NCBI GenBank assembly: GCA_963835955.1
Contig: CAWIHZ010000004.1
Location: 424,899 to 488,898, forward strand
DNA from: Roseiarcus sp963835955
GTDB taxonomy: Bacteria; Pseudomonadota; Alphaproteobacteria; Rhizobiales; Beijerinckiaceae
Length of the DNA: 64,000 nucleotides
Reading direction: 5' to 3'
A program made the position numbers and the translations under genes. Shown here in pieces: positions 9,515 to 15,743 of the stretch (position 1 is the first letter of the stretch; every line of letters begins with the position of its first letter). A model generated the notes under the pieces. The model had not been told where the DNA came from. It searched no databases and was given only the letters and a program-made list of their open reading frames with translations.

Positions 9515-9925
9515 ATGGCTGCCAATTCCCTCCTTGCCGGCGCGGCGCAAATCCTGTGCTTCATCGCCTATCGCGGCGCCAAGGGCGCGACCTCGACCAA
9601 TATCGCGCGCAGCCTCAAGACCAATCCGGTCTTCGTCCGCCGCATCCTGAAGGACCTCGAGCGGCATGGGCTGGTCGAGATCCGGTCCGGCCGCCACGGC
9701 GGGGTGGCGCTGCTCCGCGGCCCGGACGACATCACGCTCAGGGACATTCATCTAGCCGTCGGCGGCGGCGGACTGTTCGCCCTTCGTGCGCACGGCAATC
9801 CGCGCTGCGTCGTCAATGAAGCCCTTAAAGGTCTGCTGCCGCCCGTCTTCGCCGCGGCCAGCGAGGCCGTGGAACAGAGCCTCGGGCGGACGAAACTATC
9901 GGCTCTGCTGGATAAGATCCCCTGA
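9515..9925 (+). CDS. Rrf2 family transcriptional regulator
   Basis: 136-residue Rrf2 protein. The N-terminal winged helix shows the family pattern (ATSTNIARSLKTNPVFVRRILKDL, recognition helix, then GLVEIRSGRHGGVALL wing). Only one cysteine is present (Cys98, in NPRCVV), so it lacks the three-Cys iron-sulfur set of IscR or NsrR and more resembles the YwnA-type redox or metabolite sensors. It lies 47 bases before an MFS exporter gene on the same strand, with a near-identical operator before each gene, so it probably represses itself and the exporter. Length and start are normal for the family. Confidence 0.88.
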   Translation: MAANSLLAGAAQILCFIAYRGAKGATSTNIARSLKTNPVFVRRILKDLERHGLVEIRSGRHGGVALLRGPDDITLRDIHLAVGGGGLFALRAHGNPRCVVNEALKGLLPPVFAAASEAVEQSLGRTKLSALLDKIP

Positions 9926-9932
9926 GATCGGG

Positions 9933-9965
9933 TTGATAATATAACGAACCCAGTTTTGATACTAT
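9933..9965 (+). promoter_or_regulatory. Promoter/operator for the MFS exporter
   Basis: ATATAACGAACCCAGTTTTG (9939-9958) matches 16 of 20 positions of the element upstream of the Rrf2 gene. It overlaps an extended -10 (TGATACTAT, 9957-9965) with a TTGATA at 9933-9938. This is the predicted second binding site of the adjacent Rrf2 regulator. Confidence 0.7.
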
Positions 9966-9978
9966 AGGAGGCATGGGC

Positions 9979-11442
9979 ATGACGCATCTCGGTTCCCCCC
10001 GCAGCTTCGCCGCCACGGCGGTCGTCGCCTCCGAGGCGCTTCCGGCGCCGGCGCCGCATCTCTCCGGCGCGGCGCTGCGGGCGCGCGCTACGCCGCCGGG
10101 GCAAATTCTCGCGATCGCCTGCGCCGGCATCGTGCTCGCCAATCTCGACCTGTTCATCGTCAATGTGGCGCTGCCCGACATCTCGCGGGAGTTCGGCGGG
10201 CCGAGCCTCGAGCGGCTGTCCTGGATCTTGAACGGCTATGCGATCGTCTACGCGGCGTTGCTGGTGTTCTTCGGGCGTCTTGCCGAGCGGTTTCGCCGCA
10301 ACTCCAGCTTCCTTCTCGGCATTGCGATCTTCACCATCGCTTCGGGCGCCTGCGCCATCGCCCGCTCGGTCGAGGCGCTAATCGTCTTTCGCGTCGCGCA
10401 GGCGGTCGGCGCGGCGCTTCTGACCCCGACCTCGCTCGGTCTCATCCTGGCGTCGTATCCGCCGGACCGGCGCGGCGGGGCGGTGAGGACCTGGACCGCC
10501 GTCGGCGGCTTCGCTGCGGCGCTGGGGCCGCTGGTCGGCGGTCTGCTGGTGACGGCGAGCTGGCGCTGGGTGTTTCTGGTCAATCTGCCGATCGGCGCAG
10601 CGGCGCTTGTTCTCGGCTGGCGGAAGCTGCCGGACATCGCCGGTCATGACGTGGCGCCGCCCGATCCATACGCCGCGGCCCTGGTGACGCTGGGGGTGGG
10701 GGCGCTGACGTTCGGGATCGTCAAGCTCGGCGACTGGGGCTGGACTTCGCCGGGCGTCTGGGCCTCTTTCGCCGCGGCCTCGATCCTCCTCGCGAGCTTT
10801 GTCGCCCATTGCCTGCGCTCGCGCGACCCGTTCGTCGATCCCGCCCTGTTCCGCATCCCCGCCTTCAGCGGCGCGGCGCTGGCGATGGCGCCCTACGCCG
10901 CCGCATTCGGCGCCATGCTGCTGTCGATGGTTCTGTGGGAGCAGGCGGCATGGGGATGGACCGGCCTCCAGATCGGACTGGCGCTCGCGCCTGGCCCGTT
11001 GATGGTGCCCGTGACCTCGCTCTTGCTGGCGGGCCGGCTGATCGCGCGCTTCGGCGCGGCGAGCGTGGTCGCGCTCGGAATCGGCGCGTTCGGCCTAAGC
11101 ATCATCCTGTTTGCGACCGGGACCGGGCTTCAACCCGATCTCGCCGGGCTGATCGCGCGCACGATGCTGATGGGCTTCGGCGTCGGGCTGACGCTGCCGA
11201 CGCTGATGGGCGTCAGCGCGGCGTCGCTGCCGCCGTCGTCCTTCGCCACCGGCTCCGGCGTCATCAACATGATCCGGCAGACGGCGATGGCGGTCGGCGT
11301 CGCGCTCATCATCGCGATGATCGGATCGCCCCAAGGCGCCGCCGCGCGGCTTCAAGCCTATCAGCACGCGTGGTGGGCGATGGCGGCGATCGCGGCGGCG
11401 GGTCTCCTCCCGCTGCCGCTCCTGATCCGCCGCAAGGGCTGA
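9979..11442 (+). CDS. MFS drug exporter, DHA2 (EmrB/QacA) type
   Basis: 487-residue major facilitator with about 14 membrane helices. The family motifs are visible: LDLFIVNVALPDISREF in helix 1 (the D-x-x-I-V-N-V-A-L-P signature), GRLAERFRR as motif A in loop 2-3, and a motif C-like FAAALGPLVGGLL in helix 5. The sequence AGGAGG at 9966-9971 fits the ATG at 9979 (7-base spacing) and is too close to an in-frame ATG at 9973, which decides the start. It is the probable target gene of the upstream Rrf2 regulator, so export of a toxic compound sensed by that regulator is the likely role. The substrate is unknown. Confidence 0.9.
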   Translation: MTHLGSPRSFAATAVVASEALPAPAPHLSGAALRARATPPGQILAIACAGIVLANLDLFIVNVALPDISREFGGPSLERLSWILNGYAIVYAALLVFFGRLAERFRRNSSFLLGIAIFTIASGACAIARSVEALIVFRVAQAVGAALLTPTSLGLILASYPPDRRGGAVRTWTAVGGFAAALGPLVGGLLVTASWRWVFLVNLPIGAAALVLGWRKLPDIAGHDVAPPDPYAAALVTLGVGALTFGIVKLGDWGWTSPGVWASFAAASILLASFVAHCLRSRDPFVDPALFRIPAFSGAALAMAPYAAAFGAMLLSMVLWEQAAWGWTGLQIGLALAPGPLMVPVTSLLLAGRLIARFGAASVVALGIGAFGLSIILFATGTGLQPDLAGLIARTMLMGFGVGLTLPTLMGVSAASLPPSSFATGSGVINMIRQTAMAVGVALIIAMIGSPQGAAARLQAYQHAWWAMAAIAAAGLLPLPLLIRRKG

Positions 11443-11786
11443 GGGCGCGGCCAACTGCAAGGTCAGGCGGCGCGCAAATGTCGGCTTGAAGGGCCGCCGG
11501 CGGAGGCGGCGCCTGCGCGTGGGGCCTTTAGGACGCCCATCTCTCGACGGGCCAGAGACGCTTGCAAGCGAATGACTTGTGAGGTAAATGGAAAATACTT
11601 TGGCGTGTATTTGTCTCTGAACTTTATTGGGCCGATGCGGGGGCGTCGACGCACTGTTTTGGCGCTCTCCCTATCGTACTCTTGATTGTCTATGCGCATG
11701 CCCAACGTTTTCAGGGCCAGCCTCCCGCCGAGGTCAGGACGAGTTTGACATCATCGTCTTGCTTATCAAAATAAGGAAGAAATATT
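11443..11786. other. Intergenic region with REP-like palindrome
   Basis: 344 bases without a supported gene. It holds TGAAGGGCCGCC (11487-11498) followed by the hairpin GCCGCC-6-GGCGGC, one of three such motifs in the window. Its right half (about 11570-11786) is clearly AT-richer than its surroundings, suggesting acquired DNA or a promoter zone for the next small gene. Confidence 0.5.
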
Positions 11787-12047
11787 ATGGAAATTTGCTT
11801 CACAATCGCAGGACATCGGCATTGCTTCTTCATTCCGATTTTGGAATGGCCGCACTTTCCTCCTCATCCGGACCCCGGCCCCTACCGCGACCTCCTGCAG
11901 GACGCAATATTGGTCAATTCGATCCAGGGAGCGGTCAAGAATATCTCGGATATCGCCGTCCGTAACGCCCTCCAGCATGGAGTTGGGGCGGCGATCGGCG
12001 CCTTGCAAAAGCGCGCCGGCGAGGGCGTCACGATCAATGCGGGGTGA
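11787..12047 (+). CDS. Small hypothetical protein
   Basis: 86-residue product starting MEICFTIAGHRHCFF. The start is supported by AAGGAAG about 8 bases upstream. The N-terminal half is rich in Phe, His and Pro (FFIPILEWPHFPPHPDPGPY) and the C-terminal half is a predicted amphipathic helix. There is no signal peptide or recognised domain. An antisense frame at 11766-12008 has no comparable ribosome binding site, so I favour the plus strand. Expression is uncertain because the gene sits between two structured intergenic regions. Confidence 0.45.
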   Translation: MEICFTIAGHRHCFFIPILEWPHFPPHPDPGPYRDLLQDAILVNSIQGAVKNISDIAVRNALQHGVGAAIGALQKRAGEGVTINAG

Positions 12048-12174
12048 AACGGCTCGACGCGGCGGGATCGTTGTCGGCGTCGGCGAGGTTGGAGAGCCTT
12101 TGTTCCTTCTGATCCGTCCGTCGACGTAGCGATCAAGTCTCGTCCATTGTCGCGAATGCGCGCAGGCGCGGTCC

Positions 12175-12198
12175 CGCCCGCCTGGCGCCAGGCGGGCG
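12175..12198. repeat. 24-bp perfect palindrome
   Basis: The half site CGCCCGCCTGGC is followed immediately by its exact reverse complement, with the centre between 12186 and 12187. No T-run follows, so it is not a classical terminator. It could be a protein-binding site or part of the structured block that follows. Confidence 0.7.
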
Positions 12199-12277
12199 AC
12201 TCACAAGCGGCGGCGAGCGCCGGATAAGCGCGGCGCTCGTCGCCGCAGGCGGGACCTGGCTCAGACACATGTGAAGG

Positions 12278-12300
12278 GATCGCCGCGCCTGGCGGCGATC
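12278..12300. repeat. 9-bp hairpin
   Basis: Stem GATCGCCGC (12278-12286) with GCGGCGATC (12292-12300) and the loop GCCTG. It sits directly before the long inverted repeat. Confidence 0.6.
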
Positions 12301-12304
12301 GGTC

Positions 12305-12447
12305 ATTGATTGCATGGAGGCAATTCTGCGCGAATGGGATACGAACTCAAGGACGGCCCTGAAGGGCCGCCGCCGAAGGCGGTGCGCCTTAAGGCGCATC
12401 CTTGACTTCGAATCCCATTCGCGCCCCGCTCCGCCATGCAATTAATG
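12305..12447. repeat. Long inverted repeat enclosing three hairpins
   Basis: The left arm (about 12309-12354, containing ATTGCATGG and GCGCGAATGGGAT) is the imperfect reverse complement of the right arm (about 12399-12446). The 44 bases between fold into three adjacent hairpins: GGCCCT-GA-AGGGCC (12355-12368), CCGCC-GAA-GGCGG and the palindrome GCGCCTTAAGGCGC. The whole looks like a multi-branched stem. No transposase frame is inside. It could be a MITE, a structured RNA or a REP-type element; I do not recognise a known family. Confidence 0.65.
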
Positions 12448-12633
12448 ACTTCATCAGCATTCCTCGTCAGTCTCATATGTCTTGAGCCAAGACAAGGCGT
12501 TGCCGATTTCTCCTGGCCTGAATAGGGTGCGCGCGCCGTCGACGTCCCGATGCGGCGAAACGCGATCGTCGCCGGGCTCGGGCGCGGGCGCTGACGCGGG
12601 CGCCGACAATCACGAAAAGGGAGAACGCCGAAG

Positions 12634-13371
12634 ATGTGCGAGGCATGTGGATTTTCGGGCGCGCAACACGCGCGCTTCCTGGCCCGGCGCGAGGCGCTGT
12701 CGCTTGGCCTCGGCCTCGCCGCGACGCTCGCCGCGCCGTTCGGCGCCTTGGCGAAAACGGATCAGCCGCCGAAGCCCCAGAACGTGCTGACGCCAGACGA
12801 GGCGCTGGCGCGGCTGAAGGAGGGCAACGCGCGCTATGTCGGCGGCGTCGCCAAGCGCTACGATTTTCTCGCCGAGCGCCAGGCCCTGGTCGGCGGACAG
12901 AACCCTTACGCCGGGATCCTGAGCTGCGCCGACTCGCGCGTCGCGCCGGAATACGCCTTCGACGCGTCGAGCGGCGACCTGTTCGTCTGCCGCGTCGCCG
13001 GCAATTTCGTCAATCCTGACAATCTCGCGAGCTTCGAATATGCGGTCGACGTCCTCAAGACGCCGCTGATCCTGGTGCTGGGGCACGAATCCTGCGGCGC
13101 GATCGAGGCGACCATTTCCTCGATCAAGGCGAAGTCGACCCTGCCCGGACACCTGCCCGCCCTCGTCGCCGCGCTGACGCCCGCGGTCGAAGCCGTCGCC
13201 GACGCGCCGGGCGACCCGCTGGTCAATGCGACCAAAGAGAACGTGCGCCGAAACGTCGAGGCCTTGAAGACCGCGACCCCGATCCTTAGCGCGGCGTCGA
13301 GCGAAAAGCGGCTGATGGTGGTCGGCGGGGTCTATCGGCTGGCGAGCGGGCGGGTCGAGATGATCGCCTGA
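12634..13371 (+). CDS. Beta-class carbonic anhydrase with Tat-type signal
   Basis: 245-residue beta-carbonic anhydrase (CO2 hydration to bicarbonate). Zinc ligands and dyad are present: Cys in LSCADSRV (about residue 93), with the paired Asp and Arg, then His and Cys in LGHESCGAIE. The N-terminus carries a twin-arginine-like signal (ARREALSLG then a hydrophobic run ending APFGALA), so export to the periplasm in folded form is likely. The preceding region MCEACGFSGAQHARF adds two Cys before the twin Arg. A ribosome binding site AAGGGAGA lies upstream. It is transcribed alone; upstream is the structured intergenic block. Confidence 0.9.
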   Translation: MCEACGFSGAQHARFLARREALSLGLGLAATLAAPFGALAKTDQPPKPQNVLTPDEALARLKEGNARYVGGVAKRYDFLAERQALVGGQNPYAGILSCADSRVAPEYAFDASSGDLFVCRVAGNFVNPDNLASFEYAVDVLKTPLILVLGHESCGAIEATISSIKAKSTLPGHLPALVAALTPAVEAVADAPGDPLVNATKENVRRNVEALKTATPILSAASSEKRLMVVGGVYRLASGRVEMIA

Positions 13372-13464
13372 GATTCGGGCGATGGGGCGCCGGCGAGAAT
13401 GACAGCGACGCCCTCCTTTGCCATTTTGTTCAGCCATGCGACGTCCTCCTGTGAGGCCCAGGGC

Positions 13465-13516
13465 GATGTCGCGGGCTCCATGACAGAAGGGTAAGGACGG
13501 TGCGTCACCGTAATCC
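13465..13516. repeat. 52-bp direct repeat, copy 1
   Basis: This stretch, beginning GATGTCGCGGGCTCCATGAC and ending near CACCGTAATCC, recurs at 14668-14721 with two single-base insertions. Copy 1 lies just upstream of the small secreted protein gene and copy 2 abuts a hairpin repeat. It may be an element terminus moved along with the hairpin family. Confidence 0.75.
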
Positions 13517-13542
13517 AGCTCAGTGTCAAAGAGGAGCCTTTC

Positions 13543-13947
13543 ATGCGCGCTTCATTCGCCACAGTCGGTCTTGTCGCTGCCACCTCCGCCCTCGCGTCTC
13601 CGTTCCAAATGCCCTCGGGCAATATTCGATGTACCGCCGACGTCTACAACGGACAGCCGAGCGATATTATATGCACGATCCTTGAGCGCTCCGGCCCATC
13701 GACGACGCCACCTCCACCGGGATGCAACATCGAGTGGGGATATACATTTGAGTTGGGCGGACACGGTGGTGTAAAGGCTGCATGCGGCGGACCGCTTACG
13801 CTCGACGGCGGCGTCCAGGTGCTGGGGTACGGGAGGACCTGGATGCTTGGCGGCGTGATCTGCGTATCGTCGAAGAGCGGGCTGGAGTGCCGAAACGCCG
13901 ATGGGCACGGCTTCTTTTTGTCACGCGGACGACAGTCCGTCTTCTGA
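13543..13947 (+). CDS. Small secreted Cys-containing protein (DUF6636-like)
   Basis: 134 residues with a signal peptide (MRASFATVGLVAATSALA, cut about residue 18). The mature part shows the pattern FQMPSGNIRC, CNIEW, the CGGP box, LGYGRTW, GGVICVSS and GLECRNADGHGFFLSR; this resembles the DUF6636 family of exported proteins of unknown function. Six cysteines could form three disulfides. The ribosome binding site AAAGAGGAG is strong. It lies in a repeat-rich patch, so it may have been acquired. The role is unknown. Confidence 0.75.
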   Translation: MRASFATVGLVAATSALASPFQMPSGNIRCTADVYNGQPSDIICTILERSGPSTTPPPPGCNIEWGYTFELGGHGGVKAACGGPLTLDGGVQVLGYGRTWMLGGVICVSSKSGLECRNADGHGFFLSRGRQSVF

Positions 13948-14048
13948 GCGCGGCGGCGCGAAAATCGGCATTTTAAAAACGACCTTCGCTGTATGTCACG
14001 CGCATGGCTACATGTAGGACGCTTCGACTTCCACCATGTCTTCTACAC

Positions 14049-14405
14049 CTAAAACTCGACTTTCATTCCGCACCAGCGGTAAGAAATCCCATCTAGGGAA
14101 AATGTCTTGGGGTTTGTGATGACGACCTCGACGGTATCTTCAGTCGTGTCTTGGTGCGGGCCAGAGCAGCTACGGGTCAGTGTGTAAATAGAACCTTTCC
14201 GGGTCATCTGCTTAATTGTGCAGCCAGCCTGAGAAATATTCAGGCCATTATTCCCGCCCCAATACGCCATGGTAGCCACATTGGAGGCCCCCTTACATGC
14301 CGTATTACTCTCGACGAAGATACCATGAGCCAGCGGCAGCCGGTCTGCTGCCTTTGCAACAGGCGGGAGTGCCGTGGCAGCCAACAACATTATCGCGTAG
14401 CGCAT
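14049..14405 (-). CDS. Small secreted hypothetical protein
   Basis: 118 residues with a clear signal peptide (MRYAIMLLAATALPPVAKA, cut near residue 19). The mature domain has four cysteines (in NTACKGA, AGCTIKQ, RSCSGPH and YRWCGMK), probably two disulfides. The beta-rich pattern GSIYTLTRSC and FSLDGISYRWCG resembles small periplasmic proteins of alphaproteobacteria, but I cannot name a family. It is convergent with the DUF6636-like gene and followed upstream by a terminator-type hairpin. The base composition is lower in GC than that of nearby core genes. Confidence 0.65.
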   Translation of the reverse strand: MRYAIMLLAATALPPVAKAADRLPLAHGIFVESNTACKGASNVATMAYWGGNNGLNISQAGCTIKQMTRKGSIYTLTRSCSGPHQDTTEDTVEVVITNPKTFSLDGISYRWCGMKVEF

Positions 14406-14487
14406 AACGGGACCTATTTCTGACGCTGAGCCGATTTTTCATGCCCGAAATTATATGCGCACCTTTTTGCGCCGTCCAGATCGCGAT

Positions 14488-14515
14488 AAGCCCCCGGCGT
14501 TGCCGCCGAGGGCTT
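14488..14515. terminator. Hairpin, possible terminator
   Basis: Stem AAGCCCCCGGCG (14488-14499) pairs with CGCCGAGGGCTT (14504-14515) with one mismatch around a short loop. There is no T-run, so termination is only possible. It separates the small secreted protein gene from the hairpin-repeat patch. Confidence 0.4.
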
Positions 14516-14541
14516 CAGGCTTATGCCCGTGCACGGTCATC

Positions 14542-14661
14542 GGGTTCCGGTGCGGGTTCCGGTGGGTTCCGGTGGGTTCCGGTGACAGGGTTCCGGTGAC
14601 AGTGCATTAAACTGCGCCGACGAAGCGTTGTCGTAAGTAAAATGCACTGTCACCGGAACCC
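14542..14661. repeat. Hairpin repeat copy A with tandem GGGTTCCGGTG array
   Basis: Five tandem units built on GGGTTCCGGTG (from 14542) lead into a 74-base hairpin element (14588-14661). Its 19-bp arms, GGGTTCCGGTGACAGTGCA and the exact reverse complement, flank a 36-base centre that carries GACGAAGCGTTGTC. The same element recurs at 15463-15538 and 18027-18100, and as a right half at 18412-18470. A 52-bp direct repeat follows at once. The tandem start suggests serial insertion or slippage at the arm. Confidence 0.85.
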
Positions 14662-14667
14662 CCAGGT

Positions 14668-14721
14668 GATGTCGCGGGCTCCATGACAGAAGGGTAAGGA
14701 CGGGTGCGTCACCGTAATTCC
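14668..14721. repeat. 52-bp direct repeat, copy 2
   Basis: Second copy of the repeat at 13465-13516, with one extra G and one extra T. It begins 7 bases after the hairpin element copy A. Confidence 0.75.
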
Positions 14722-14832
14722 GGGGACGTACAAGCAAGTGATCACGTCCGTCAAGGCGACGGCGGCCGCTAAGGATGACTCCCGGATCATGTCATGCCAC
14801 AATCCCACCAATGATGGCCAGGAAGGCGCTTT

Positions 14833-15486
14833 ATGCCAGAACTGCAGCGCTATAGCCGAACGGCCAAAATAGCCAAATTCCTGATCCCGGCCGCCTCGCG
14901 CGTCCTGTCATCGGGCCGCATCCAATTGGCCGTCTCGCTCGGTGAGACTGGGGCCGCGTTGCTCCAAGGGAAGGGCGCAGGCTCTGGTTGGGACCTGAAT
15001 GCTGAAGTCACGGCGGCCTTGAAGTTCATCCGCCCCGGCGCCATGGTGTTCGACGTAGGAGCCAACAAGGGCGAATGGTCCCGAGCGGTCCGGGAGCGGG
15101 TGGGCGACATACGGCTATTTCTGTTTGAACCGCAGACGGCGTGCGCCCCGTATCTGGGAATCGATGGCGCTGTTCTGACGCAGGCAGCCGTTGGCGAGAC
15201 GGACGGGCGCGCGGTCCTGCATTCCCCGGGCGACGCCGCGGGCAACGCCTCACTGCACATCAGAAGCGATACCTATTTCGCAGAGGAAACGTTCGTATCC
15301 AGCGAGGTTGCGGTGGTGTCGATCAACTCATTCATGGAAGCCCATGCTATCCAGTCGGTCGATTACATGAAGATGGACATCGAAGGCCACGAACTGTTCG
15401 CGCTCCGAGGCGCTGACCGCGCCCTGGCGACGGGTGTCATCCGCGCGCTGTCTTTTGAGTTCGGGGTTCCGGTGACAGTGCATTAA
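14833..15486 (+). pseudogene. FkbM family methyltransferase, 3'-truncated
   Basis: The first 211 codons encode an FkbM-type SAM-dependent methyltransferase: the SAM-binding motif VFDVGANKGEWS (about residue 75), then FLFEPQ and the DYMKMDIEGHELFALRGA motif of the family. After SFEFG the homology stops: the frame runs into the hairpin repeat at 15463 and ends with VPVTVH and a stop. The usual C-terminal 40-60 residues are missing, and IS256 debris follows. FkbM proteins O-methylate sugars or polyketides; this copy is probably inactive. The ATG at 14833 is preceded by AGGAAGG at suitable spacing. Confidence 0.8.
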
Positions 15487-15538
15487 ACTGTGCCGACGAA
15501 GCGTTGTCGTAAGTAAAGTGCACTGTCACCGGAACCCC
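15463..15538. repeat. Hairpin repeat copy B
   Basis: 76 bases with perfect 20-bp arms (15463-15482 and 15519-15538; arm GGGGTTCCGGTGACAGTGCA) around the same 36-base centre as copy C. It interrupts the FkbM gene and is followed by an extra CACCGGAACCCC, which suggests repeated insertion or slippage at the arm. Confidence 0.85.
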
Positions 15539-15552
15539 TCACCGGAACCCCG

Positions 15553-15690
15553 CTACATGACGCTGGAAACCATCGCCCCCATCAGCGATAATCCCATCGT
15601 CATCCTGCCCGCCGTGGCAGCATGACCACCCGGCTCCGCCGGCGATAGGCGATGGCTCCGTTCCTACACCACGCCTTGGGACACGACCTC
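15553..15690 (+). mobile_element. 3'-end remnant of an IS256-family element
   Basis: The 136 bases match the last 130 or so bases of the intact IS256 element at 62578-63997: the final transposase codons (TLETIAPISDNPIVIL, then AVAA or AVAA-like and stop), then the terminal inverted repeat CTACACCACGCC...GGGACAC. The rest of the element is missing. It shows an earlier insertion or rearrangement at the FkbM gene. Confidence 0.85.
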
Positions 15691-15743
15691 TCGGGCAGAC
15701 CGCTCCGGCATCGACAGCCATATGGTCAAAAGGTCACATGGAG

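Larger units (their letters stand above)
12048..12633. other. Long structured intergenic region
   Basis: 586 bases with no supported gene. From 12171 to 12447 it is almost continuously self-complementary: a 24-bp perfect palindrome, a 9-bp hairpin and a long imperfect inverted repeat enclosing three small hairpins (entered separately). The remainder (12448-12633) is the leader of the carbonic anhydrase gene, with AAGGGAGA as ribosome binding site. Confidence 0.6.
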
